15,887 nt of DNA, from positions 1 to 15,887 of the forward strand of contig PXBQ01000346.1 in assembly GCA_003566875.1 (NCBI GenBank), given 5' to 3'. This DNA is from Spirochaetaceae bacterium (lineage in GTDB: Bacteria; Spirochaetota; Spirochaetia; DSM-27196; PXBQ01). Positions 6,282 to 13,910 of the stretch are shown here, one piece after another; the stretch's first letter is position 1, and the number at the start of each line of letters is the position of its first letter. The translations under genes and the position numbers were made by a program. Below the pieces are notes generated by a model. The model saw nothing but the letters and a program-made list of their open reading frames with translations. It was not told the origin of the DNA and made no database searches.

Positions 6282-7472
6282 TCAGACGCGCTCCATTTCC
6301 ACCGCAAGCGCGTGAAGAACCAACTCCGCGTTCATGTTGCGCGCAGCGATATGGTCGTAATGGCGGTGAATCGCCGAGGACCAGTGTTCGAGTCTTTCGA
6401 GTGGGAACGGAAACGTACCATCCGACTGCGACTCCGCGCGCCAGACGCGGCGAATCAAACCGATCAGCTCTTCGAGGAAGTACCGCGGCGCTGAGTCGTT
6501 TCCGCGCTTGAACGCGGCGGCGACTTCGGCGATCACCGAGTGGAGCGCGGTGCCGCCGGGATTCGCGACGCACTCGAGGTAGGTCTCGGCGAGCCGATCA
6601 AACGGCTCCTGTTGGAAGTACCTCCGTAACGACGGACTCTCGGGTTCATCGCGAAAAATCTTCCGAATCACGTCGGCGTTCTCGTCAGGAGTCCGTTCGT
6701 AGAACGCGTACGTCCTGAGCCGCGACAGAATCGTCGGGATGATAGCGCTACGTCGAGTGGTCATCATTATAAACCACACATCGCGCGGTGGTTCCTCAAG
6801 CGTCTTGAGGAAAGCGTTCCGCGCACTTTCGAGCATCGAGTCGCCGTTCTCGATGATCACGACCTTTGCGCCGTACGTCGACCGAGAGCGCGTCCAGAAC
6901 GCGATTTTTCGCACCGCTTCTACGGCGATCGACTGGACGGCGCGCCCCGCGGCGAGCTCGTCGCACGCAGATCGAATTGCGCGGATCGTCTTTTCGACGG
7001 TCTTCGCGTCGGCCGGTTCGCGGTCCGGGTCTACCACCTCGAGTAACTCGTCGATAGTCGCGATCGCGGCGCCGATCTTCTGCGTGGCAGCGTCGTTCTC
7101 ATCCCACAACAGAGCGTCGTACCGGCGCGTAAGCTTCCGGACCGCACGGATAAACAAATACGCGGTCGGTTTCGACGGCGTGCGCGTGTACGCGTCGCCG
7201 GCCACGCGAATTTCCTGCATGAAGTACCGTGGGCCGATCATCACGGTGTCGGGGTGGATCAATAGCCTCTGGAGCCTGCACGAACGACACGTGCAGTTCC
7301 ACACGGCGTCGCCCGCGGTACACGTGAGTCCACGCGCGAGTTCAAGCGCGATCGTCAGCTTACCGCAGTACTCCGGACCGTGCAGGAGTATCGCGCGTGG
7401 CAATCTCCCGTCAGCCCGATCCGCCGAGAGTTGTGCAACCGGCGGTCCGTGACCGACGACATTTTCAAACAT
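6282..7472 (-). CDS. holB: DNA polymerase III delta-prime-like clamp-loader subunit
   Basis: This 396-residue protein resembles the delta-prime/DnaX group of clamp-loader subunits that load the sliding clamp. Evidence: the opening MFENVVGHG; a P-loop-like GPEYCGKL at 32-39; a zinc-ligand cluster C51, C60, C62, C65; and the stretch VVIIENGDSMLESARNAFLK followed by TLEEPP and the SR pair in ILSRLR. The P-loop has leucine where ATP-binding members have serine or threonine, so ATP binding is doubtful, as in many delta-prime subunits. The cysteine spacing (C-x8-C-x-C-x2-C) is off the common pattern. Roughly 100 extra residues (about 95-190) separate the zinc region from the rest and make it longer than E. 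coli delta-prime. It overlaps cvpA by eight bases. HolB is the best call; a divergent DnaX paralogue is the alternative. Confidence 0.75.
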   Translation of the reverse strand: MFENVVGHGPPVAQLSADRADGRLPRAILLHGPEYCGKLTIALELARGLTCTAGDAVWNCTCRSCRLQRLLIHPDTVMIGPRYFMQEIRVAGDAYTRTPSKPTAYLFIRAVRKLTRRYDALLWDENDAATQKIGAAIATIDELLEVVDPDREPADAKTVEKTIRAIRSACDELAAGRAVQSIAVEAVRKIAFWTRSRSTYGAKVVIIENGDSMLESARNAFLKTLEEPPRDVWFIMMTTRRSAIIPTILSRLRTYAFYERTPDENADVIRKIFRDEPESPSLRRYFQQEPFDRLAETYLECVANPGGTALHSVIAEVAAAFKRGNDSAPRYFLEELIGLIRRVWRAESQSDGTFPFPLERLEHWSSAIHRHYDHIAARNMNAELVLHALAVEMERV

Positions 7473-7953
7473 ACGCCGCTCGCCCCCGGAACACCCTGTC
7501 GACGTACGGGAAAAGCGGCGTTAACAACCGTGCGAAGATACTGTCGCCGAGCAGCGCTTCCGGCTCGATAAACGGTTGAATCTGCAAGAGGAGAATCAAG
7601 ACCGCGACGACTACAATCCCTTCGATGATACCGAGGAATAGCCCGAGCGCACGGTCGAGCCCGCTCAGATTGATCCGATGCACGATGCGATGTAGAGTGG
7701 TCTCGAAAAATTTGATCACAAGATATACAACGACAAAGATTCCTAAAAACGCGATCACCTGGCTCCACGCACCGGTACTCCACTGTTGGTCGATAGTGAC
7801 CGCAAGCATCCCCGAGAACGCAATCGCGAGCGCGATCGCTCCGATCAACGCCGCGGCGGACAGGAACTCCTTCACAAAACCGCGTATCGTTGCACGTAGT
7901 ACGACAAAAACCAGAATCACCCCAAAAACGATGTCGATTGGCGGTAGTTGCAC
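7465..7953 (-). CDS. cvpA: CvpA-family inner-membrane protein
   Basis: A 162-residue integral membrane protein with about four hydrophobic helices (roughly 7-22, 29-52, 65-83 and 103-128). The opening PPIDIVFGVILVFVVLRATIRGF and the later LDRALGLFLGIIEGIVVV match the CvpA family pattern as I know it. CvpA is needed for colicin V production in E. coli and is linked to envelope homeostasis; its molecular activity is not settled. The start is GTG at 7953, with an AGAGGAG ribosome site nine bases upstream and 25 bases after the murG stop. The stop overlaps the start of the holB-like gene. Position next to murG fits an envelope role. Confidence 0.85.
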   Translation of the reverse strand: MQLPPIDIVFGVILVFVVLRATIRGFVKEFLSAAALIGAIALAIAFSGMLAVTIDQQWSTGAWSQVIAFLGIFVVVYLVIKFFETTLHRIVHRINLSGLDRALGLFLGIIEGIVVVAVLILLLQIQPFIEPEALLGDSIFARLLTPLFPYVDRVFRGRAAYV

Positions 7954-7978
7954 TTTTCTTTTCTCCTCTAAACGATGG

Positions 7979-9127
7979 TTACTGTCGCACCGGAATTTCG
8001 GCGCCGATCAGCTCTGCGACCCTGCTCGCCGCGTCGGATGCGCCAAACCCGCGCGCAGCCGCGCTCATCTTCTCGCGTTCGTCGGCGCTTGAAAGCAGCC
8101 TGTCGATTGCCCGAAGGAGATCCGCCGCCGTGACCGTCTCCGGGTCCAGAACTAGCGCCGCGCCCGAACGCGCGTACACGTCCGCGTTCCTGATTTGATC
8201 GCCTCGTGATCCGCCCCCGGGGAGCGGGATGAGAATCGCGGGCGTGCCGGTTGCCGCAAACTCCCAGATGCTCCCGGCCCCCGCGCGTGACACGACGAGG
8301 TCGGCGGCGGCGAGGATATCGGGCAGCTCATCGCGGAAAAACGGGCGCGAAAAGCACCCGGGCACGGCTACGCCCTGCTCGTGCGCCCCGGTCTGGTGCA
8401 CCAGAAAACACCGGTCAAGCAGCTGCGGTCGGATCATCGCGATCAAGTCATTGATCTGCACGGCGCCGAGGCTCCCGCCAAGGACGAACACAACGGGATA
8501 CGCGGCCTCCAGGCCGATGAACTTCCGCCCTTTTTCGGCCACGCCGCGTGTTATCGCCGACCGAACGGGATTTCCGGTCACGACGATACGCGACGAGTAC
8601 CGCGCGGCGAAAAAACGCGCCGTCTCCGGGTACGCGACGCAAACCCGATCCGCAAATCGAGCGATAATCCGCGTCGCGAGCCCCGGATCGTAGTCGGATT
8701 CGTGCGTGATGATGGGAATGCGCAGGATCCACGCAGCGATGACGGGCGGGACCGCGACAAAACCGCCCTTTGAGAAGAGGCACGCGGGTTTGAGCCGGGC
8801 CAGAACAAACAGGGAAACGACGATACCCGCGAGGACCCGAAAGATGTCGGTGAGGTTCCGGACCGAGAGATACCGACGGAGTTTCCCCGACGGGATTGCG
8901 ACGTACTGAATCCCTCGGGCCGTCACGATCTCGCGTTCGATTCCCCGTCGCGAGCCGATCCACACGACCGTCGTCACATCCGCACTCAACTGCTCGATGA
9001 CCGCGAGTCCGGGGAAGACATGCCCCGCCGTCCCCCCGCCCGTACAAACCAACACGGTTCGTCGATCGGTGATTGCAGGGGAATTCTTGCCACACGTTAC
9101 CTGGTCCACTATGATGCATAGTATCAT
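7979..9127 (-). CDS. murG: UDP-GlcNAc:undecaprenyl-pyrophosphoryl-MurNAc-pentapeptide transferase
   Basis: MurG adds GlcNAc to lipid I to form lipid II on the inner face of the membrane. The glycine-rich donor loop reads TGGGTAGHVFPGLA, and the second is GGSLGA where GGSQGA is common. The C-terminal half has RAGAGSIWEFAATG, with the glutamate that binds UDP-GlcNAc, and DQIRNA, keeping the Q-x-x-N contact. Length is near 380 residues. The start is uncertain: ATG at 9127 (AGG three bases upstream) shares its CATG with the start of the divergent gene; GTG at 9109 lies just downstream of a candidate promoter; GTG at 9055 would cut too close to the first strand. The longer reading frame to 9277 is unlikely because it runs deep into the opposite gene. 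First gene of the operon with cvpA. Confidence 0.92.
   Translation of the reverse strand: MILCIIVDQVTCGKNSPAITDRRTVLVCTGGGTAGHVFPGLAVIEQLSADVTTVVWIGSRRGIEREIVTARGIQYVAIPSGKLRRYLSVRNLTDIFRVLAGIVVSLFVLARLKPACLFSKGGFVAVPPVIAAWILRIPIITHESDYDPGLATRIIARFADRVCVAYPETARFFAARYSSRIVVTGNPVRSAITRGVAEKGRKFIGLEAAYPVVFVLGGSLGAVQINDLIAMIRPQLLDRCFLVHQTGAHEQGVAVPGCFSRPFFRDELPDILAAADLVVSRAGAGSIWEFAATGTPAILIPLPGGGSRGDQIRNADVYARSGAALVLDPETVTAADLLRAIDRLLSSADEREKMSAAARGFGASDAASRVAELIGAEIPVRQ
9087..9115 (+). promoter_or_regulatory. Promoter of the exported plus-strand protein
   Basis: TTGCCA (9087-9092) is separated by 17 bases from TATGAT (9110-9115); each hexamer matches five of six consensus bases. The expected start, about 9122, is only a few bases before the ATG at 9126, and no ribosome site is seen there. 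The message may therefore be leaderless or nearly so. The promoter overlaps the beginning of murG on the other strand. Confidence 0.6.
9108..9122. repeat. Perfect inverted repeat between divergent starts
   Basis: ACTATG-ATG-CATAGT has perfect six-base arms around three central bases. It contains the -10 element of the plus-strand promoter and most of the candidate -10 of the murG promoter, so a protein bound here could block both. It could also arise from two AT-rich -10 elements placed back to back. Confidence 0.45.
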
Positions 9128-9147
9128 GCGCCTATTCTCAGTTTCAA
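9118..9147 (-). promoter_or_regulatory. Candidate murG promoter
   Basis: On the minus strand TTGAAA (9142-9147) is followed after 18 bases by TACTAT (9118-9123); GATACT at a 16-base spacing is an alternative -10. Matches are five of six and four of six. The start would fall near 9111, which would favour the murG GTG at 9109 over the ATG at 9127. As the first gene of a divergent operon, murG needs a promoter in this area. Confidence 0.4.
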
Positions 9148-9905
9148 TCGCACCGGCATTGTTCGGGATGTTTTTGCTTGTTCCACTCGCGGCGATACCC
9201 GCGGAGTCGCGCACGCTTTTCCCCGCCGGTATTCGCATCGCGCTCGACGCGGGCGAACTCGTCGAACGATTCTTCACTTCCGGAGCTCCCGCGCTTGCCC
9301 CGGCGAACCCCGCGGGAGACCGAATTCGCGCGGCGATCGTCGACCATAACCCGCGGTTTGGATTCGAGGTTCTCGGGCGTATCGAGACCGCCGATACGAC
9401 CGCTCTTGAGGTTTACAACGCGCTGCTCGCGGTTTCCACGCTCGAGGGCATCACGTACCACTCGGCGAGTCGTGAAACGATTCGTACGTTTTACCACGAG
9501 TCGTACGCCGTCGATGCCCGCCGCGCGCGCATCGACGATCCTGTCGCCGACGGATCCCCCGACTCTCGTGAAGTCGCCGTTTTCCAGCGCGACGCGACGT
9601 TCGGCCGCAACTACTACGCCTATGAATACACGTTCACGGGAGACACGATCACCCTCACGGCGACCAATACGTCGACGATGACGTACGGAATCCTTCCTTT
9701 GATTCGCGCGGGAAACTTCGCGACACACGTAATCGTTCTGATCGAAAGCGACGCGGTCGTGTTTTACGGCGTCGGCGCCGTGCGCACTCTTCCGGTCTTT
9801 GGGCTGGAAGACAGGGTCGCCGCGAGTTTCGCGAGCCGGATCCGAGCGGTTTTCGCGTGGTTTTCCGACTCGATCCCGACCGAACAGGCGCGCACACCGC
9901 GGTAG
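9126..9905 (+). CDS. Exported protein of unknown function
   Basis: The only plus-strand gene, 259 residues. The ATG at 9126 gives a clean signal peptide: an arginine at position 2, a hydrophobic stretch at about 4-25, and a likely cut near IPA-ES at 26-27 with no cysteine, so it is probably periplasmic rather than a lipoprotein. The mature part holds mixed strand-rich segments, among them LEGITYHSAS, the aromatic FGRNYYAYEYTF, then TITLTATNTSTMTYGILP and FATHVIVLIESDAVVFYGVGA; no catalytic motif is recognised. I have a weak, unverified recollection of an uncharacterised spirochaete family (DUF6675) with a similar layout. It lacks a visible ribosome site and has its own promoter at 9087-9115. 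Its stop directly adjoins the terminator of the convergent operon. Exported status is fairly sure; the role is unknown. Confidence 0.8.
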   Translation: MRLFSVSIAPALFGMFLLVPLAAIPAESRTLFPAGIRIALDAGELVERFFTSGAPALAPANPAGDRIRAAIVDHNPRFGFEVLGRIETADTTALEVYNALLAVSTLEGITYHSASRETIRTFYHESYAVDARRARIDDPVADGSPDSREVAVFQRDATFGRNYYAYEYTFTGDTITLTATNTSTMTYGILPLIRAGNFATHVIVLIESDAVVFYGVGAVRTLPVFGLEDRVAASFASRIRAVFAWFSDSIPTEQARTPR

Positions 9906-9937
9906 AAAACCACAGTTCCCATTTCACAGGAACCGTG
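9906..9937 (-). terminator. Rho-independent terminator of the htrA-uvrB operon
   Basis: On the minus strand CACGGTTCC (9929-9937) pairs with GGAACTGTG (9911-9919), nine pairs including one G-U, around a nine-base loop, followed by G and TTTT (9906-9909). The left arm and loop overlap the last codons and stop (9924-9926) of the DUF445 gene, and the T-run adjoins the TAG of the convergent gene. In the plus direction no T-run follows, so it should act mainly on the minus-strand operon. Confidence 0.65.
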
Positions 9938-11522
9938 TCACAAAGACCTGAACGCCACCGATCAGCGAGCCGAGGATTGCACCGAATACGTTGATCCACT
10001 TCAAGTGCCGCGCGATGACCATGAGCAGAAGCTGTTCGACGTTCTCTATATCGAGGCCGTCGATCTTCTGGACGACCATTGTATTCACGTCGAAACTATC
10101 GACGAGTTCGTTGAGTCTGCCGTCGACGAGATTGGTAATACGATCGGTCAAAAACGCATCGATTTTCGCCTTAGCCCCGGCAGAGATCGAAAACGTGTCG
10201 CCAAAAGCCCGGCTTCTGAGACGGTCGATCAGGCTGCGCGCCGCGTCGAGGAAAACGTCCGAGACCGAGTCGATGTTCTCCGGACGAGACAACCACGTCT
10301 CGATCATCTCCCCGACGTAACCCGCGGCGGCGTCGGCGTCGATTTCGGCGACCGACTTGAGCACGTCTTCGAGCGTACCGTCACGGTGTTTCTCGACGAC
10401 CCTAAGGATTATATCCACCACGGTATTTTGCACGTCCTCGCGTTCGACAAACGCGACCGCACCGTGTATGACGGTTTCAAACCAGGCTTTTGCGTCGACA
10501 CTGTGCGTTTCGGCAAAATCGACGATTCCGGTCGCTGCTATTCTTCGGAGGTTTTCGGTCAAACCCGACACGACACGCTGTTTGTTCAGAGGGTCACGCG
10601 CGCCGCGCTCGGCCGCGTGGATCATGTCGTTCACGATGTCCGGCATCTTGTCGTTGAGAACCCGATCGAACTGACCGGCCGTTATGATGAAACGCTGGAA
10701 AAGATTCAAACGCGAAAGAATTCTCGTCAACAGGACTTTGCCGCGCGTCGTAAGCTCACCGCGAATATCCGGTCTATCGGCCCATCTCACCGCTTCCTCG
10801 ATTACCGGCCCGTACAGCGCCGACACCGCCGACTCTATCGTCTCGATCAACCCATCCTTCAGCAGCACGCCGACCGGCGCATTCCGCGCGAGTTGCTCGT
10901 CGAACCACCTTTCCGCGGCGCCAACCACGGTGCGTTGAAACTCGCCCGGCAGGAAGTGCGCGATCGCTTTCCTCAAAAACGCCGACGTCGTCTCGTGTTT
11001 GGGCAAGACCGCGTCGAGCTTGATCGCCATCACCGAACGCACGACGCGATCGGCGATCGGTGTCACCGTGCTACGAAAAGCGTCCGACCCGACAAACGAC
11101 CGGAAAAGGCCGTCGGCCGCGTCGTAGAAGACCTCGATCACCGAGTCGACGTCGGGTCTCGTAGGCTCGGTCGGCACGGCGGCTGCGTCCGCCCCGTGAA
11201 CCCGCGCCGATAGCAGTCCCTCCGTCAGGCCTTCGACCCCGACACGGAGTCCGGTCTGGAATTTTGGCGAGTACAGCTGACCGCGCAGCGAGTCTTCGGT
11301 GAGCAGCTTCTCGGACACCATGCGTCCGATGCTCACGGCGAGTTGGTGCCTTTGGCGAGGTATTATGCCGGGAGTCAACGGAACCCGGAGCCCGAGAATC
11401 CGTTTCTCGGCCAACGGACGGAAAAGCATCTTGATCGCGATCGCGTTCGTCACGTACCCGATCGCGGCACCGACGATCGGCGGAAGCGCAAACGGAAGAA
11501 TCGATATTAGCCGATCGATCAT
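9924..11522 (-). CDS. DUF445-family membrane protein
   Basis: A 532-residue protein matching the DUF445 pattern as I know it. The N-terminus is a membrane helix with GAAIGYVTNAIAIKMLFRP at 18-36, then LTPGIIPRQRHQLAVSIG at about 49-66. A long, mostly helical middle follows. The C-terminus reads DVNTMVVQKIDGLDIENVEQLL, then HLKWINVFGAILGSLIGGVQ, a second membrane helix. Both ends would be in the inner membrane with the large loop on one side. The molecular function of the family is not established. Its ATG overlaps the stop of the SH3 lipoprotein gene (ATGA, 11519-11522), with a GGAGG site about ten bases upstream. It is the last gene of the operon, and the terminator hairpin overlaps its end. 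Confidence 0.88.
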   Translation of the reverse strand: MIDRLISILPFALPPIVGAAIGYVTNAIAIKMLFRPLAEKRILGLRVPLTPGIIPRQRHQLAVSIGRMVSEKLLTEDSLRGQLYSPKFQTGLRVGVEGLTEGLLSARVHGADAAAVPTEPTRPDVDSVIEVFYDAADGLFRSFVGSDAFRSTVTPIADRVVRSVMAIKLDAVLPKHETTSAFLRKAIAHFLPGEFQRTVVGAAERWFDEQLARNAPVGVLLKDGLIETIESAVSALYGPVIEEAVRWADRPDIRGELTTRGKVLLTRILSRLNLFQRFIITAGQFDRVLNDKMPDIVNDMIHAAERGARDPLNKQRVVSGLTENLRRIAATGIVDFAETHSVDAKAWFETVIHGAVAFVEREDVQNTVVDIILRVVEKHRDGTLEDVLKSVAEIDADAAAGYVGEMIETWLSRPENIDSVSDVFLDAARSLIDRLRSRAFGDTFSISAGAKAKIDAFLTDRITNLVDGRLNELVDSFDVNTMVVQKIDGLDIENVEQLLLMVIARHLKWINVFGAILGSLIGGVQVFVTRFL

Positions 11523-11902
11523 TCGTGGTATGCCTCCGCGGCGTTTTGGGCGAGCGCGCGCGAGGCAAATAGTTCAATCTCGCTGCCTTTCACCCAACCG
11601 CTTCCGCCTTCGCCGTCGATGCGGTACCAGAAATCGTGATCGTCTCTCACGATCGTCCCGTGCCTCTGCTCGATCCGAACCACGTCACCGCCGCGCAGGT
11701 GTCCGACGATAGCGGCGTTCTCATCGAAGGCCTCAAGGACTCGCACGTATCCGGACCGAACCATCGCCCAACTCGGACGCGTGTGAAAAAGCGGTGTCGG
11801 AGGAAGTTGAATCTCGGGTTCGGCGTCGTTCGTGCACGAAAAAAAAGCGAGTGCACAACCGATCGCGACAAAAAAAACTCGGGCGTATCTCACATCGTTC
11901 AT
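11519..11902 (-). CDS. Small SH3-domain lipoprotein
   Basis: A 127-residue protein with a lipoprotein-type signal: charged start, hydrophobic stretch 9-21, then FFSC with C23 as probable lipidation site. The -3 and -2 phenylalanines do not fit the strict E. coli lipobox, but spirochaetal lipoboxes are known to be looser. A bacterial SH3-like domain covers about 45-113 (WAMVRSGYVRVLEAFDENAAIVGHLRGGDVVRI, closing with WYRIDGEGGSGWVKGSEIEL). Such domains often bind peptidoglycan or protein ligands; the ligand here is unknown. It lies between uvrB and the DUF445 gene with four-base overlaps on both sides, so its translation is probably coupled to both. It may work with the DUF445 membrane protein. 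Confidence 0.8.
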   Translation of the reverse strand: MNDVRYARVFFVAIGCALAFFSCTNDAEPEIQLPPTPLFHTRPSWAMVRSGYVRVLEAFDENAAIVGHLRGGDVVRIEQRHGTIVRDDHDFWYRIDGEGGSGWVKGSEIELFASRALAQNAAEAYHE

Positions 11903-13884
11903 CCCATCCGCTTCAACTCGTCAATCTCGTCGCGTATGACGGCAGCCTCTTCGAACTCGAGGTTCTTCGCGTGTTCAAGCATCTCGCGTTCGAGTACGCG
12001 GATCAGCTTCCGTCGTTCCGCCGGGATCACAATGTTGAACTCGCTCTTTATTATCTCTAAGGTCCGTTTTTCGTTCCGTCTCTTATCGTCTTTCTGACGA
12101 ACGAGCATTTCGTGAACAGCCTTCTTGACCGACTGGGGCGTGATTCCGTGCTTTTCGTTATACTGCGCCTGAATCGAACGCCGTCGGTCGGTCTCGTCGA
12201 TAGCCGACCGCATCGCGTCGGACATGCGATCGGCGTACATTATGACGCGTCCATGTACGTTACGCGCCGCGCGCCCGATCGTCTGAATCAGCGACGTCGC
12301 AGAGCGCAAAAACCCGATCTTGTCCGCGTCGAGAATCGCGATCAGCGCGACTTCCGGAAGATCGAGACCTTCGCGTAACAGGTTGATCCCGACCAAAATG
12401 TCAAAGGTTCCGGTTCGGAGTTCGGTGAGGATCTCGGAGCGCTCAAACGTCTCGATCTCCGAGTGTAAATACCGAACGCGCAGGCCGAGCTGCGAGAGAT
12501 ACTCGGTGAGATCCTCGGCCATTTTCTTCGTGAGCGTCGTGATCAAAACACGCTCGCCGGCTGCGACACACGCGCGAATCTCACCAAAGAGATCGTCGAT
12601 TTGGCCGGTTGTCGGTCGCACCTCGATCTGGGGATCGAGCAGCCCGGTCGGGCGGATGATCTGCTCGACAACGTTCTCCGACTTCTCGACCTCTTCCGCG
12701 CTTGGCGTGGCCGACACAAAGATACAGTGGCGCAAGAGACTCTCGAATTCGTCGATGAAGAGCGGCCGATTATCAAGCGCGGACGGCAATCGGAAACCAT
12801 ACTCGACAAGCGAGACTTTTCGCGACCGGTCGCCCGCGTACATGCCGCGCAATTGCGGAAGCGTCACGTGAGACTCGTCGACAAAAGTCAGAAACGTTTC
12901 GGGAAAGTAATCGAGCAGGACCGCGGGCCGCTCACCGGCAGCACGCCCGCTGAGCGGTCTACTGTAGTTCTCGATGCCCGGACAGTAGCCCATCTCGTTC
13001 ATCATCTCGAGGTCGTACTCGGTACGGGTCTTGAGCCGTTGCGCCTCGACGAGTTTTCCTGCCGCGATCAGCTGATCGTAGCGTTCGGCGAGTTCTTCGC
13101 GGATCGAAGAAAGCGCGGCGTTGATCTGATCGTCGGCCATCACGAAGTGTTTCGCCGGGTAGATAACGGCAACCTCGAGTTCCTCGATAATCTCACCCGA
13201 AACGGGGTTGAACTGCACGATTCGGTCGATGTCGTCCCACTCGATCTCTATTCTGTACGCCTGCTCGAGATACGCAGGATGAATTTCGATGACATCGCCA
13301 CGTTGGCGGAATTTTCCACGTTCGAGCACGGCATCGTTTCGGTCGTACTGCAGCGCGATCAGTTTTGCACGGATCGCCCCGATATCGATCGAGTTCCCAC
13401 GATCGAATCTGACCTTCATGTCGCGGTACTCTCTTGGGCTGCCGAGACCGTAAATACACGACACCGTCGAGACGACGATGACGTCCGAACGTTCGGTGAG
13501 ATTCGCGGTCGCCGAGAGCCGCAACCGGTCTATCTCGTCGTTGATCGACGCATCTTTTTCGATGTACAGATCGCGCGACGCAACGTACGCCTCGGGTTGG
13601 TAGTAGTCGTAGTACGACACAAAATACTCGACCGCATTGTCCGGGAAGAACTCCTTGAACTCGCGGTAAAGCTGTGCAGCGAGCGTCTTGTTGTGCGACA
13701 CGACGAGGGTCGGGAGCTGCGTCTCTTCGATGACGCGCGCCATCGTGAACGTCTTGCCGGACCCCGTCACCCCTTTTAGTGTCTGAAACCGGGCTCCATC
13801 GTGAACGCCACGCGAAAGAGACTCGATTGCGGCAGATTGATCGCCTGCTGCTTGATAATCAGCTTTCAGCTCGAATTTTTTCAC
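11899..13884 (-). CDS. uvrB: Excinuclease ABC subunit B
   Basis: UvrB is the damage-verifying helicase-like subunit of nucleotide excision repair; it receives the lesion from UvrA and recruits UvrC. I choose the GTG at 13884 (661 residues), because KKFELKADYQAAGDQ matches the usual UvrB start; an ATG at 13920 would add 12 atypical residues and overlap htrA. Motifs: Walker A GVTGSGKT at 38-45, the beta-hairpin YYDYYQPEAY at 91-100, DESHVTLPQ, the helicase motif QTIGRAARN, and a C-terminal UVR motif (EHAKNLEFEEAAVIRDEIDEL) that binds UvrC. All appear intact. It is the second gene of an operon led by an HtrA protease, starting 26 bases after its stop, and overlaps the SH3 lipoprotein gene by four bases. 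That setting is unusual for uvrB. Confidence 0.97.
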   Translation of the reverse strand: MKKFELKADYQAAGDQSAAIESLSRGVHDGARFQTLKGVTGSGKTFTMARVIEETQLPTLVVSHNKTLAAQLYREFKEFFPDNAVEYFVSYYDYYQPEAYVASRDLYIEKDASINDEIDRLRLSATANLTERSDVIVVSTVSCIYGLGSPREYRDMKVRFDRGNSIDIGAIRAKLIALQYDRNDAVLERGKFRQRGDVIEIHPAYLEQAYRIEIEWDDIDRIVQFNPVSGEIIEELEVAVIYPAKHFVMADDQINAALSSIREELAERYDQLIAAGKLVEAQRLKTRTEYDLEMMNEMGYCPGIENYSRPLSGRAAGERPAVLLDYFPETFLTFVDESHVTLPQLRGMYAGDRSRKVSLVEYGFRLPSALDNRPLFIDEFESLLRHCIFVSATPSAEEVEKSENVVEQIIRPTGLLDPQIEVRPTTGQIDDLFGEIRACVAAGERVLITTLTKKMAEDLTEYLSQLGLRVRYLHSEIETFERSEILTELRTGTFDILVGINLLREGLDLPEVALIAILDADKIGFLRSATSLIQTIGRAARNVHGRVIMYADRMSDAMRSAIDETDRRRSIQAQYNEKHGITPQSVKKAVHEMLVRQKDDKRRNEKRTLEIIKSEFNIVIPAERRKLIRVLEREMLEHAKNLEFEEAAVIRDEIDELKRMG

Positions 13885-13910
13885 GTTTTGCGTCCGTCGC
13901 GCGTGCGCGA

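Noticed and set aside
8997..9125. Upstream extension of the plus-strand exported protein to 8997
   Set aside because: It would add 43 residues encoded opposite murG, precede the promoter at 9087-9115 and bury the signal peptide in the interior.
9128..9277. N-terminal extension of murG to 9277
   Set aside because: The extra residues are low-complexity and unlike any MurG N-terminus, and they lie opposite the signal peptide and N-terminus of the divergent gene.
10005..11213. Plus-strand open frame of 402 codons opposite the DUF445 gene
   Set aside because: The minus-strand protein fits a known family end to end. The plus-strand product is rich in Arg/Asp/His with no recognisable fold, and no promoter or ribosome site was seen.
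12601..13779. Plus-strand open frame of 392 codons opposite uvrB
   Set aside because: It mirrors one of the most conserved bacterial genes; its length follows from uvrB codon bias.
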